Below, one piece after another: positions 35,829 to 45,125 of a DNA stretch of 64,000 nucleotides (the stretch's first letter is position 1; each line of letters opens with the position of its first letter). Both the position numbers and the translations under genes were made by a program. Source of the DNA: Pseudoneobacillus rhizosphaerae (GTDB lineage Bacteria; Bacillota; Bacilli; Bacillales; Cytobacillaceae); NCBI RefSeq assembly GCF_917563885.1, contig NZ_CAKJTG010000005.1:178793-242792 (forward strand), given 5' to 3'. The notes below the pieces were generated by a model. It had not been told where the DNA came from and made no database searches. It saw only the letters and a list, made by a program, of their open reading frames with translations.

Positions 35829-37112
35829 TTATTCAAAAAAGTAACCAAAGAATTTTTTTACTTTTGATGTCATTTTTTCTTCAGATAGCTTTTCAGGCTT
35901 TGACTTTTGCTGTGGTTGTTTTACTACTCGCTTCTCTTTTACTTGTGCTACTTTTACCGACGGTTCAATTTGTTGACCTTGTAATCTAGCATTCTCATAA
36001 GCGTATTTTATCAATCCTACAGCAGTTGTATATTGTGGTTCTCTTACTCCAATATAATCGGGTATAGCAATTCGAACCCGAATTTGGAAAATATCCTTTG
36101 CCAATTCAAGTACACCTTGCATATTAGTAACACCACCAGTTAAAACAAATCCTCCTGGCAAGTCTCGAATCCCCATTTTTTTCAACTCAACCTGAACTAA
36201 TTCAAAGATTTCTTCTAAACGTGCTTCAATAATTTCAGCAACTTCAAGTTGATTAAACTGCTGGTGTTGATCACTACCGATGATAGGAACACTAAACACC
36301 TCAGTTTCTGAAGCATCATCATAAAAGGCATGTCCATATTGGATTTTGATGTTTTCAGCATCTTTAGTTGAAGTCTCTAGAACTTTAGCCAAATCGTTAG
36401 TAATATGTTCTCCACCAAGAGGTATTAAGGAAGTTGCTAATAAAAAGCCATCTTGAAAAACTGAAACGGTGGTTGTTCCTCCACCAATATCAATTAAAGC
36501 TACCCCTAATCTTTTTTCATCCTTTGAGAGAGCAAATTCACCTGCAGCCAAAGGTTGAAGGGTAAAGCCTATTATTTCAAGTCCAGCACGTTCCACACAG
36601 CGAAGCGTGTTATAGAGGATTGTTTTAGAGCCTGTAATAATAGAACCTTCCATTTCTAATCTAACACCAATCATTTTTCGCGGATTTTCAATTTCATCCT
36701 GACCATCAACAATATATTGTTTGTCAATAATATCAATAATTTCTCTCTCAGGAGGAATCGAAATCACCCTAGCATTTTCAATTACTCTAGAAACGTCATC
36801 GTTTGTTATTTCTCTATTTTCACTTGAAACGGCAACGACTCCATGACATGGTTGGAGACTAACATGATTACCCGTTATACCGACAATCACCTGATTAATT
36901 TCCATGCCTATCATTCGTTCGGCTTGCTCTATTGCACTTTTTATAGAATGAACGGTTTCATCAATATCAACTATTGAACCTTTCCTTAACCCTTCAGATT
37001 TCACATTACCAACGCCAATGATGTTAAGAGAGTCATTGACCATTTCCCCAATGATTACTTTCACACTGGATGTACCGATGTCAAGACTTACATATATTTC
37101 ATTGCTGTTCAT
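35829..37112 (-). CDS. ftsA: Cell division protein FtsA
   Basis: FtsA is an actin-like ATPase that tethers FtsZ to the membrane. The 427 residues begin IYVSLDIGTSSVKVIIGE (phosphate 1), with the FtsA-specific 1C domain (about 84-160), phosphate 2 LGVALIDIGGGTTTVSVF, adenosine motif GGFVLTGGVTNMQGV, a basic linker and the C-terminal amphipathic helix KVKKFFGYFFE. SD GGGAGGTG. Directly upstream of ftsZ with a sigma-H-type promoter ahead of it. Confidence 0.96.
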   Translation of the reverse strand: MNSNEIYVSLDIGTSSVKVIIGEMVNDSLNIIGVGNVKSEGLRKGSIVDIDETVHSIKSAIEQAERMIGMEINQVIVGITGNHVSLQPCHGVVAVSSENREITNDDVSRVIENARVISIPPEREIIDIIDKQYIVDGQDEIENPRKMIGVRLEMEGSIITGSKTILYNTLRCVERAGLEIIGFTLQPLAAGEFALSKDEKRLGVALIDIGGGTTTVSVFQDGFLLATSLIPLGGEHITNDLAKVLETSTKDAENIKIQYGHAFYDDASETEVFSVPIIGSDQHQQFNQLEVAEIIEARLEEIFELVQVELKKMGIRDLPGGFVLTGGVTNMQGVLELAKDIFQIRVRIAIPDYIGVREPQYTTAVGLIKYAYENARLQGQQIEPSVKVAQVKEKRVVKQPQQKSKPEKLSEEKMTSKVKKFFGYFFE

Positions 37113-37195
37113 TCTTTGGCACCTCCCTCTACGCTTTTCAATCTCAGAACAACAAATATAAATTCGGATACTTTTACAAAGTTTTTCTTACTAAA

Positions 37196-37224
37196 ATATT
37201 CGTCAAAATAAAGGATTTCCCTCT
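37196..37224 (-). promoter_or_regulatory. Candidate sigma-H promoter of ftsAZ
   Basis: AGAGGGAAA (-35, minus strand of 37216-37224), 11-base spacer, GACGAATAT (-10, 37196-37204). The -10 fits RNNGAATWW completely and the -35 RNAGGAWWW with one change. B. subtilis ftsAZ has a sigma-H promoter used at sporulation onset. Confidence 0.65.
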
Positions 37225-37232
37225 TAAAAATC

Positions 37233-37595
37233 TCAATTTTTTTCAATTTTTTCTTGTTTATTTGACCATTTAGTCAACAAAAGTCGTCGAATCACAGCAA
37301 TGTTTTGGAAAAGCCTTACACCAAATGCAAAAACTGCTGCTAAATACAAGTCTACACCAAGATGTACACCTAGGAAAGCCAAACTTGCAGCAAGAATAAT
37401 ATTAAAGAAAAAGCCTGATACAAAAACCTTTTCGTCATATATATTTTGTAATTGTGCCCGTATTCCCCCAAATAAAGTATCCAATGCTGCTAATACTGCA
37501 ATAGATAAATAATTAGAATACTCTTCCGGAATCCTAATTTCTGTTAATAACCCAAGAAAAATCCCTATAACTAAACCCATAAATGGAAGCCACAT
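37233..37595 (-). CDS. sbp: Small basic protein Sbp (DUF1290)
   Basis: A 120-residue membrane protein of the Sbp/DUF1290 family, always found upstream of ftsA in Bacillus; function unknown. It has four hydrophobic stretches (about 1-18, 28-45, 60-80, 82-102), with the conserved LAALDTLFGGIRAQLQNIYDEKVF loop. I start at ATG 37593-37595, nine bases after GGAGG; a TTG two codons earlier overlaps the preceding stop and is too close to the SD. C-terminus is basic (LLTKWSNKQEKIEKN). Confidence 0.9.
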   Translation of the reverse strand: MWLPFMGLVIGIFLGLLTEIRIPEEYSNYLSIAVLAALDTLFGGIRAQLQNIYDEKVFVSGFFFNIILAASLAFLGVHLGVDLYLAAVFAFGVRLFQNIAVIRRLLLTKWSNKQEKIEKN

Positions 37596-37597
37596 AA

Positions 37598-38317
37598 TCA
37601 ACTTCCTCCTTTGTCTGCCTTAATTGGTTCCATAAACCGAACTTGAATCTTATTTTCATAGGCAGGAATAGTAACTTCTTGTATAGGGTTTGATACTTTA
37701 ACTCTTAGGTTATCAATAAAAAACTCTTCCACTGATTTAGAAACTTGCATTCGGTTATGTAATTTTCCAGCTTTGGTCATATTCTCTGTGATCACCTTTA
37801 CCTCAAACGGTATTTCTGTGATAGGTTGTCCATCAATAGTTGTTTCATTATTGATATCTCTAATAGTAGTTGTATTAATAATTCGATTTCCATCTATAGA
37901 GATATATTTTGCCTCGTACTTATTTAGTTCGTTGAGGAGTCTTTGTAATAGTTCAGGTGAAACACTTACAACAGGTTGACCTAAAACAATTTCTGCAAAA
38001 TCAGGTTCAACTGTTAGGATAATTCCGGGTCCGGTAATGGGTGTTAATCCAGCTTCCATCTTCAGTTCTTCCAAGGTTTCCCTTAACACTTGCTCTTTTC
38101 CCTGTGCACGTTCTGTTTCATACATGGCAATTTTTTCTTCATTTGACTGAATTTCTTTTATTAATTTTGATTGCAATTCTTTTTCTTTTAATAAGTCTTC
38201 CCGAAGCTGCCATTCATCTCTTGTATCTCTTATAACCGGTTCTTGGACGGTCTGAAATTGGATAGCAATCATAAATCCAATCACCAATGCGATAATGGTG
38301 AAACTCCAGTTTTTCAT
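37598..38317 (-). CDS. ylxX: DUF881 family protein (YlxX-like)
   Basis: A 239-residue DUF881 protein with an N-terminal membrane anchor (SFTIIALVIGFMIAIQF), a coiled coil (about 32-75) and an extracytoplasmic DUF881 domain (about 80-235; GPGIILTV, YISIDGNRIINTTTIR). Role unknown; always linked to divIB/ftsA in Bacillus. The start is ATG 38315-38317 with AAGGTGA. It is the second of two tandem DUF881 genes, evidently an old duplication with the next gene upstream. Confidence 0.87.
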   Translation of the reverse strand: MKNWSFTIIALVIGFMIAIQFQTVQEPVIRDTRDEWQLREDLLKEKELQSKLIKEIQSNEEKIAMYETERAQGKEQVLRETLEELKMEAGLTPITGPGIILTVEPDFAEIVLGQPVVSVSPELLQRLLNELNKYEAKYISIDGNRIINTTTIRDINNETTIDGQPITEIPFEVKVITENMTKAGKLHNRMQVSKSVEEFFIDNLRVKVSNPIQEVTIPAYENKIQVRFMEPIKADKGGS

Positions 38318-38364
38318 TATGTTCACCTTATCACCTAACCTTTACGTTGTTCCGTTAATCTGTA

Positions 38365-39066
38365 TCAATTACCGAGAATTGGATCTAAAATAATTTCATC
38401 CTTTGTTGCTAAAGAAACCACAATATTATCGTTAACTAGTTGGTCTGTTACCCCACCTGAAAGGTTTAATGCCGAAGATAAAACTTCTGGGTCACCAATT
38501 GCAGTGACGACAAATGGGGCAGGATGTTGAAAACCATCGATGGTAATAACAGGTCCATTACAATTGATATAAGAATTATGTGATAGTCTTTGACCATTAA
38601 TAGCGATTCCTGTTGCCCCAGATATGTATAACTCAGTGATTACTTTAAAGACATGATATTCATGAACGATATAGTTATTGGCATTTTCTTCAATTGGGTT
38701 ATAGTCACCATCGGCAAGTGTTACCTCAACACCCTTACCTTTAACCTTTACTTTACCAAGAAACATTCGGTATTTTTCAGCATCCTCTGCTAAATTAAAA
38801 AACACTTGTGCTTCCTTAGATAACTCTTTTTCAATTTGTAAAACTTTATCTTGCTTCTCATTCAGTTCATTTTGAAGATCACGGTTTCTTTCTTGCTCAT
38901 TAATAATCTGATTTCGAAGACTTAAGTTTCGCTCCCATTGCTTATTCGTTTTAGGTGCTCGCTCGTTAACCCGTTCAGTTATATGATATGAAAAAGCAAT
39001 CATGTACCCTAGAACAAGAAAAACAAGAGCTAAGACAACATGATTACCTTTCACCTTCATCTTCAA
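38365..39066 (-). CDS. ylxW: DUF881 family protein (YlxW-like)
   Basis: A 233-residue DUF881 protein: short basic start, TM helix VVLALVFLVLGYMIAFSYHI, a strong coiled coil (about 42-85) and the DUF881 domain (GKGVEVTLADGDYNPIEENANNYIVHEYHVFKV; AIGDPEVLSSALNLSGGV). It lies between divIB and the ylxX-like gene; function is unknown. The start is TTG 39064-39066, six bases after GGGGAGG; an ATG two codons later is possible. It overlaps the divIB end by 23 bases. Confidence 0.85.
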   Translation of the reverse strand: MKMKVKGNHVVLALVFLVLGYMIAFSYHITERVNERAPKTNKQWERNLSLRNQIINEQERNRDLQNELNEKQDKVLQIEKELSKEAQVFFNLAEDAEKYRMFLGKVKVKGKGVEVTLADGDYNPIEENANNYIVHEYHVFKVITELYISGATGIAINGQRLSHNSYINCNGPVITIDGFQHPAPFVVTAIGDPEVLSSALNLSGGVTDQLVNDNIVVSLATKDEIILDPILGN

Positions 39067-39829
39067 GCATTTCCTCCCCTTCCGATGTATAAGCTTTGAA
39101 ATAAGATCCTACCTCTAAATCAATAACCCCTTTAACATTAGGGTCTAATTGACTTAAAATAGAAGGGTAATGCAACATTTTTTCAGAAAAGGTACGTAGC
39201 GTTGCACTTACTTCAAAACCATCATTCATGTAAAGTGTAATATGATATTGGTCGTTTTCTTTAGGTGTATGTTGGATCTCAGATATCGAATTTACCACTT
39301 CAGGAGGTACTTCTTTTAAGCTCGTAATCATTTCATTTAGTACCTTTCCTTCTTTAAAATCCTTAAGAAAAGGTGCATTTATAGGCAATAGTGTAATCTT
39401 TTGACTTTTTAAGATTCTACCATTTTCTAAAACAGGATAAAAAGTTGTTTCATTTACGAAATAGGCCATTCTTTTATATTCACTTACTGTTATCTTTACA
39501 GTATTAGGGAAAACAGTTTTAATTTTTACTTCCTTAATTTCAGGTAGTTTTTTGATTTCCTTGATAATCTCAGTTTTATTCATTTTCCAAATGTTTTGCT
39601 TAGTAGTGATTTGTGATTTTGACACTATTTGATCCACACTATATAATTCATTTCCATGAACATCGATATTTTTGACTCTACTTAATGGGGATTGGAAGTA
39701 AGAAACACATGCAATTAGAGTAAAAAATAGTAATAATAATAAAACCAAACGCCGATTTGCTTTTTTTCTCCGTTGTTGTTTTAATTTTGGGATACGATCT
39801 TCAAGTGATACAATTTTACTTTTTTCCAT
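39044..39829 (-). CDS. divIB: Cell division protein DivIB (FtsQ)
   Basis: DivIB/FtsQ joins DivIC and FtsL in the septal complex that activates peptidoglycan synthesis. The 261-residue protein has a short basic cytoplasmic tail, one TM helix (LVLLLLLFFTLIACVSYF), then the POTRA domain (about 55-125; SRVKNIDVHGNELYSVDQIV) and the FtsQ beta domain to the end. I start at MEKSKIVSLEDR (ATG 39827-39829) with GGGGGTGGTGAG; the 19-residue extension upstream is not family-like. Confidence 0.92.
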   Translation of the reverse strand: MEKSKIVSLEDRIPKLKQQRRKKANRRLVLLLLLFFTLIACVSYFQSPLSRVKNIDVHGNELYSVDQIVSKSQITTKQNIWKMNKTEIIKEIKKLPEIKEVKIKTVFPNTVKITVSEYKRMAYFVNETTFYPVLENGRILKSQKITLLPINAPFLKDFKEGKVLNEMITSLKEVPPEVVNSISEIQHTPKENDQYHITLYMNDGFEVSATLRTFSEKMLHYPSILSQLDPNVKGVIDLEVGSYFKAYTSEGEEMLEDEGER

Positions 39830-39988
39830 AAACTCACCACCCCCAGCTCGTCCAAAAAACAAAAAATAATCTAGAAAATCCATCAAAAAAAATTTTATTC
39901 TAGTTATTTTTTATTTACTTACAAGATGATATTATATCACAATATTTGTAAATCGTAAGGGGGTTTTACCTGTTAAAGGATATTTTTT

Positions 39989-40016
39989 AAGCTTGTCAGT
40001 GCAGAGCTGACAAGCT
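39989..40016. other. Inverted repeat downstream of murB without T tract
   Basis: AGCTTGTCAG / CTGACAAGCT stem with 8-nt loop. On the minus strand it is followed by TTAAAAAATA, not a U run, so it is not a normal terminator for murB; it may protect the mRNA 3' end. Confidence 0.5.
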
Positions 40017-40037
40017 AGCTTCTTTCTCTTATATGAA

Positions 40038-40946
40038 TTATTTACGACCAATAATCTCAACTTCAGTTTCCATATGAATTTCGTATAATTCAAAAATGGT
40101 ACTTTTTACATGTTGGATTAAATTTAACACATCTTGTGCGGTAGCATTTCCTGCATTGATTATAAAATTTCCATGCATTTCAGAAATTTTCGCTCCACCC
40201 ATTGAATAACCCTTCAAACCTGCAACTTCAATTAGCTTCCCGGCATAGTTTGGTAATGGATTTCTAAAGATACTTCCTGCACACGGAAAGTTATATGGCT
40301 GTGTATCTTTACGATAATCTTTATTTTTTTGCATTTCTCCAACAATTTTGCTTTTTTCACCTTCTTTTAGTATTAAAACTGCTTCTAATACAATACCAGG
40401 TTTTTTCTTTTGAAGTACTGATGTACGGTAGGAAAACTCCATTTCCTCATTGTTTAACCAACTAATCGTGCCATCCTCAAAAAGAATTCTTGCCTTTTTC
40501 AATATTTTTGAAATATCCGAACCATGGGCACCTGCATTCATATAGACTGCTCCACCTACCGAACCTGGTATACCACTTGCAAATTCCAGACCTGAAAACC
40601 CCTTTTTACTCATTATTGTTGAAAGACTTACGATGGAATGACCACCACCAACAGTAATTTCCTGATCTTTTATCTCTAAATGATCGATACCTGCACCTAG
40701 TTTAATAACAACTCCCTCAATACCCTGATCTGAAACTAATAGATTTGAGCCCCTTCCAATTGCTCGCCACGGAATCTGCTCCTCAATAACAAGGTCCATT
40801 ACTTTTTCAAGATTATCAATGGAGGATGGCTCTACAAAAAGGTCTGCAGGACCACCGATTTTTATCGTTGTATGATTTGCCAATGGTTCATTTACTTTCA
40901 CTTTACCTAAATTAAGTTGCTTAATTTTATTTACTAAACTGTTCAT
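40038..40946 (-). CDS. murB: UDP-N-acetylenolpyruvoylglucosamine reductase
   Basis: MurB reduces UDP-GlcNAc-enolpyruvate to UDP-MurNAc with NADPH and FAD. The 302-residue enzyme is the shorter type II form: FAD domain with [53 protein letters not shown], and the catalytic serine in [11 protein letters not shown]-terminal Glu region [12 protein letters not shown] is present. SD AAGGGAGG. It lies directly after spoVE; murG, which sits between them in B. subtilis, is missing. Confidence 0.95.
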   Translation of the reverse strand: MNSLVNKIKQLNLGKVKVNEPLANHTTIKIGGPADLFVEPSSIDNLEKVMDLVIEEQIPWRAIGRGSNLLVSDQGIEGVVIKLGAGIDHLEIKDQEITVGGGHSIVSLSTIMSKKGFSGLEFASGIPGSVGGAVYMNAGAHGSDISKILKKARILFEDGTISWLNNEEMEFSYRTSVLQKKKPGIVLEAVLILKEGEKSKIVGEMQKNKDYRKDTQPYNFPCAGSIFRNPLPNYAGKLIEVAGLKGYSMGGAKISEMHGNFIINAGNATAQDVLNLIQHVKSTIFELYEIHMETEVEIIGRK

Positions 40947-41129
40947 TTTTATAACCTCCCTTTCCTTAACTTAAATGGAGTTATTTTTAGTTTATGCTTT
41001 CCTTTCATATTGGGCACCCTTTTTAAGATTTTTCAATATCTTATTCTACTATAATTTTCGCCCTGTTTTACATTTTGCAAACAGTTTGTTAATGAATTGT
41101 AATAATCCTATTTTATCATTTCATGTTTA

Positions 41130-41166
41130 AGAGAAAAAACAAAAAGACCCTGTAGATACAGGGCTA
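41130..41166 (-). terminator. Terminator overlapping the spoVE stop
   Basis: CCCTGTA / TACAGGG hairpin (41148-41163) followed on the minus strand by TCTTTTTGTTTTTTC. It ends the cluster transcript before murB. Confidence 0.82.
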
Positions 41167-42261
41167 ATATCTTGAATAACGACTTATATTTAGAAGAACA
41201 CCAATTGCCATGAGCATTAATGTTAAAGAGGAACCCCCATAACTCAAGAAAGGAAGGGTTATTCCTGTAACAGGCATTAGACCTGTGACAACACCTATAT
41301 TTATCATTACTTGAATCGCAATCATTGCAATAATCCCTACAGCCAAAAAGCTACCAAAGAGCTCGGGCGCACCTAATGCGATTCGTATTCCTCTCCATAG
41401 GAGAAGTGCGAATAGTAATAATATAAAGGAGCCACCAATGAATCCAAGTTCCTCAGCTAATATCGCAAAAATAAAATCGGTTTGCGGTTCTGGTAAATAG
41501 AAAAACTTTTGGCGACTTTGACCTAAACCAAGTCCAAATAACCCACCTGGTCCAATTGCATATAGTGATTGAATAATTTGAAATCCACTACCTAACGGGT
41601 CTTGCCATGGATCTAAAAATGAAGTGATGCGTTTAATTCGATATGGTGCCGAAATAACAAGACCAACAAATCCAGCTAAACCAATAATGCCAAATATAGC
41701 AAAATGCCATATTCTCGCCCCAGCTACTAATACCATTACTACACATGTTCCTACCATCACTGTTCCTGTCCCGAGATCAGGCTGTAGCATAATTAATGCA
41801 AACGCTAGAAAAACTAATCCAAGGGAAGGAATTATTCCTTTTTTAAAAGAAGTAATCAATTTTTGGTTTTCAGATAAATACTTGGATAAGAACGCAATCA
41901 TAGCAAGCTTCATAAATTCAGAAGGCTGAATTGAAAAGGCACCAACACCAATCCAACTTCTTGATCCATTCCGAACATTACCAATCCCAGGTATAAGGAC
42001 TAAAATAAGTAAGACAAAACAAACAATTAAGATAACCTTTGCCCATGTCTTCCAAGTCAAATAATTGATATTCATAATAAAGAACATGGCGACGATTCCA
42101 ACACCTGCAAATAACATCTGCCTTTTAGCGAAGAAAAAGGAATCTTGAAACTTATAATCCGCCCAGATAGCACTAGCGCTATAGACCATGATTAAGCCTA
42201 TTGCTAAAAGCATAAAGGTCACGATCAGTAAAATAAAATCGGGAGTAGTTTTTTTTGTCAC
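41164..42261 (-). CDS. spoVE: SEDS peptidoglycan polymerase SpoVE (FtsW/RodA family)
   Basis: SpoVE is a SEDS glycosyltransferase that works with SpoVD to make spore cortex peptidoglycan. The 365-residue protein has ten hydrophobic helices, starting DFILLIVTFMLLAIGLIMVYSAS, and the SEDS motifs NGSRSWIGVGAFSIQPSEFMKLA, LLQPDLGTG, and near the C-terminus PVTGITLPFLSYGGSS. Assignment as SpoVE rather than FtsW rests on place between murD and murB; sequence alone does not separate them. The start codon is GTG (42259-42261) with GAGGTG upstream. Confidence 0.88.
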   Translation of the reverse strand: MTKKTTPDFILLIVTFMLLAIGLIMVYSASAIWADYKFQDSFFFAKRQMLFAGVGIVAMFFIMNINYLTWKTWAKVILIVCFVLLILVLIPGIGNVRNGSRSWIGVGAFSIQPSEFMKLAMIAFLSKYLSENQKLITSFKKGIIPSLGLVFLAFALIMLQPDLGTGTVMVGTCVVMVLVAGARIWHFAIFGIIGLAGFVGLVISAPYRIKRITSFLDPWQDPLGSGFQIIQSLYAIGPGGLFGLGLGQSRQKFFYLPEPQTDFIFAILAEELGFIGGSFILLLFALLLWRGIRIALGAPELFGSFLAVGIIAMIAIQVMINIGVVTGLMPVTGITLPFLSYGGSSLTLMLMAIGVLLNISRYSRY

Positions 42262-42366
42262 ACTTTACACACCTCGACTGCACATTTTTGGGCTATTCGA
42301 GTTTTGTTTCTCGAACCACTTTCGAGTCAGGCGGTACACCGAATTCGTTATGTAGACAAGCCCTTA

Positions 42367-43716
42367 CTAAAGCTTATGCACAGCATTTATAAAAATGTCT
42401 CCCCTGACCTCAAAAGTTTTATATTGATCCCAGCTTGCGCAGGCAGGAGAAAGTAGGATAATGTCATCCGCTTCAGAAAGGTCTAATGCAACAGGCACGG
42501 CCTTTTCAACATTATCGACACGAATGATTGTTTTTATTCCTGCCTGTTTTCCAACTCTTTCAAGCTTTTCGGCTGTTTGGCCAAATGTGATTAACGCTTT
42601 AATTTGTTTAAATGCTGGTAAGAGCTCATCAAATTCATTCCCACGATCTAATCCACCAGCGAGTAAAACGACGGGCTGACGGAAAGCATTTAATGCATTT
42701 TGAGTTGCTAAAATATTTGTAGCCTTTGAGTCGTTATAAAACTTCCGTCCATGCTTATCACCAATATATTGGAGTCTGTGCTTTACACCAGTAAATGTTG
42801 ATAAAACATAATGAATGGCACGATTTTCTACTCCAGTCAATTTAGCAGCAGCAATAGCAGATAAAATGTTTTCTAGATTATGATCACCTGGAAGAACAAT
42901 TTGGCTTCTCTCCAAAATTGGCTCACCATTAAAATACACCCAGCCATCCTTTACAGATGCACCTGTTTCTAAAAATTGTTTAGTAGAAAAAGGAACGATA
43001 GTTGCTTGAGATAATCTTGCAATATTCATAACCTCTTCTTGCTCATAGTTTACAATAAAATAATCATCAACGGTCTGATTCTTCGTAATGTAAGATTTAG
43101 CTTCAAAATACTCTGGCCGTGTACGGTGATAATCCAAATGAGCATCATATAGGTTTGTTAAAACAGCAATTTTAGGTCTAAACGTATCAATACCCATTAA
43201 TTGAAAAGAAGATAATTCAATAACGATTTGGTTATGTCCCTCTGCCATCTGAGCCACATCAGAAGCGACCGTACCAATATTTCCGGCGATCATTGGCATT
43301 TTACTACCTTTTTCTAACATTTCAAAAATAAGCGTTGTGGTAGTTGTTTTTCCATTCGTTCCTGTAATCCCGATAAAAGGTGCTTCTGAAATTTCATAAG
43401 CCAATTCAACTTCAGTAATAATTGGAATCCCTTTTTCAATTGCTCGTTTTACCATTGGATTATGATATGGAATTCCAGGATTTTTGACGACCAATTCAAA
43501 GCCCTCATCCAATAAATCAATTGGATGATCACCACAAATAACTGTAATCCCTTGTTCGAGTAAACCTTGTGCTTCAGGATTTTCTGAAAATGGTTTCAGA
43601 TCATTGATCGTGACAAATGCACCTAATTTATGCAAAAGGGTTGCTGCACTGACTCCACTTTTTGCAAGTCCTAGCACTAATATTTTTTTATGTTGGTATT
43701 TTGTATTCTGCTTCAA
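42367..43716 (-). CDS. murD: UDP-N-acetylmuramoyl-L-alanine:D-glutamate ligase
   Basis: MurD adds D-glutamate to UDP-MurNAc-L-Ala. The 449-residue ligase has the N-terminal Rossmann UDP-binding domain ([20 protein letters not shown]), the central ATPase with [15 protein letters not shown], the DAHLDYHRT block and the C-terminal substrate domain ([43 protein letters not shown]). The start is TTG (43714-43716) immediately after the mraY stop, with GAGGTG upstream. Confidence 0.96.
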   Translation of the reverse strand: MKQNTKYQHKKILVLGLAKSGVSAATLLHKLGAFVTINDLKPFSENPEAQGLLEQGITVICGDHPIDLLDEGFELVVKNPGIPYHNPMVKRAIEKGIPIITEVELAYEISEAPFIGITGTNGKTTTTTLIFEMLEKGSKMPMIAGNIGTVASDVAQMAEGHNQIVIELSSFQLMGIDTFRPKIAVLTNLYDAHLDYHRTRPEYFEAKSYITKNQTVDDYFIVNYEQEEVMNIARLSQATIVPFSTKQFLETGASVKDGWVYFNGEPILERSQIVLPGDHNLENILSAIAAAKLTGVENRAIHYVLSTFTGVKHRLQYIGDKHGRKFYNDSKATNILATQNALNAFRQPVVLLAGGLDRGNEFDELLPAFKQIKALITFGQTAEKLERVGKQAGIKTIIRVDNVEKAVPVALDLSEADDIILLSPACASWDQYKTFEVRGDIFINAVHKL

Positions 43717-44691
43717 TTATAACCACACCTCTATATAGATTCCGAGTATTGCACATAATAATCCGACACTCCAGAAAGTAACAACTACACGCCATTCTGA
43801 CCAGCCAACTAATTCATAATGATGATGAAGTGGACTCATTCTAAAAATACGTTTACCAGTTGTCTTAAAGGAAATAACTTGTAAAATAACCGATAATGTT
43901 TCCATTACAAATACAAAGCCAATTATTATGAGTAAAATTTCAAGCTTTAATAAAATGGCGATCGTTGCAATGGCCCCTCCTAATGCAAGTGATCCGGTAT
44001 CCCCCATAAACACCTTTGCAGGATGGGCATTAAAAACTAAAAACCCCAGGACCGCTCCAACTACTGATACTGAAAAGATTGCTATTTCAAACTGTGACAA
44101 ACTCCATGCCAAAACTGCAAAAGCTCCAAAAGCAATTGCAGATGTTCCTGAGACAAGGCCATCGAGCCCGTCAGTTAGATTAACAGCATTTGAAAATCCT
44201 ACTAACCAAAATGTGACAAATAGGAAATAAAACCAACCAAGGTCAAAAGATATGTCTGTTAATGGTATGGATACTTCTGTTGAAAATTCATTTTGTTTAA
44301 AAATAAAATAAAAAATAGCCGAAACAATAATTTGTCCGATTAACTTCTGCCTCGATGTCAGTCCGAGATTTCTTTTCATAACTACCTTGATAAAATCATC
44401 TAAAAAACCAAGTAATCCAAAACCAAAGGTAACAAGTAGAAGTAGATAGGTTTTCACTGTTGGTTCAGCAAATTTCCCTGTCATAACAAAGGTTGTGACG
44501 ATTATCGATAAAAGAATCATCACTCCTCCCATAGTAGGAGTACCCGATTTCTTTTGGTGACTCTTCGGACCTTCCTCACGAATACTTTGCCCAAATTTTA
44601 ATCTTCTTAGAAAGGGTATAAATATTGGAGAAATTAATACAGTAATGAGAAAGCCCATAAAAATAGTCAAAAATATAACTTGTTCCAACAT
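43717..44691 (-). CDS. mraY: Phospho-N-acetylmuramoyl-pentapeptide transferase
   Basis: MraY transfers phospho-MurNAc-pentapeptide to undecaprenyl phosphate, forming lipid I. The 324-residue protein has about ten TM helices, the [13 protein letters not shown] cytoplasmic loop, catalytic aspartates in [10 protein letters not shown] and [31 protein letters not shown], and the [20 protein letters not shown] histidine loop. SD AAAGGGGGG. It follows the MurF-N-like gene by one base. Confidence 0.97.
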   Translation of the reverse strand: MLEQVIFLTIFMGFLITVLISPIFIPFLRRLKFGQSIREEGPKSHQKKSGTPTMGGVMILLSIIVTTFVMTGKFAEPTVKTYLLLLVTFGFGLLGFLDDFIKVVMKRNLGLTSRQKLIGQIIVSAIFYFIFKQNEFSTEVSIPLTDISFDLGWFYFLFVTFWLVGFSNAVNLTDGLDGLVSGTSAIAFGAFAVLAWSLSQFEIAIFSVSVVGAVLGFLVFNAHPAKVFMGDTGSLALGGAIATIAILLKLEILLIIIGFVFVMETLSVILQVISFKTTGKRIFRMSPLHHHYELVGWSEWRVVVTFWSVGLLCAILGIYIEVWL

Positions 44692-44692
44692 G

Positions 44693-45124
44693 TTATACCC
44701 CCCTTTCCGTTGGCGATACGAATTTTAATACAAGTTTATCATATGAAGAAAAGGTTTCATTCAGAAGCCTTTCTTCTTTAAAAAGGAATTTTGTCATATT
44801 CATAATCTCATTTTTATCTCCATTTAATTTATCTGCATAACTTTTTAATATGAATTCTAGTGCTTTGTTTAAATCGGGGGCAAAGAAGATTGGAAACTGA
44901 CTAGGAATATAGGAGGGAATCTCCACCTTTACATCCCAAATGGCTCCAATCGCCCCATTATTAATGGCATCCTTTAACTCTCCTGAATCATTGAACATAG
45001 GGATAAATAACCCCTTTAACTGACTAAGAGTTGCTTCTGTTGAAACAGTATAAAATTGGAAATCATCCTTTATACCTTTTGAGTCAGGAAAAATGTTAGC
45101 CAAATCGTTATAAGTTAAAAACAT
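44693..45124 (-). CDS. Stand-alone MurF N-terminal-domain-like protein
   Basis: A 143-residue protein at the place where murF sits in many dcw clusters. It looks like the N-terminal UDP-MurNAc-binding domain of MurF only: [10 protein letters not shown], then [18 protein letters not shown] (the DSR...GxLFvAL position), [12 protein letters not shown] (the GA motif) and [17 protein letters not shown], then ends before any ATP-binding GKT or ligase C-terminal domain. It therefore cannot be a ligase. The start ATG 45122-45124 has GAGGAGAG. The relation to MurF is my inference from pattern; whether it is vestigial or a binding protein is open. Confidence 0.7.
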   Translation of the reverse strand: MFLTYNDLANIFPDSKGIKDDFQFYTVSTEATLSQLKGLFIPMFNDSGELKDAINNGAIGAIWDVKVEIPSYIPSQFPIFFAPDLNKALEFILKSYADKLNGDKNEIMNMTKFLFKEERLLNETFSSYDKLVLKFVSPTERGV

Positions 45125-45125
45125 T

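Noticed and set aside
42305..42330. TTCGAG...CTCGAA inverted repeat between murD and spoVE
   Set aside because: Short 6-bp arms, no T tract, no conserved position; not enough for a terminator or operator call.
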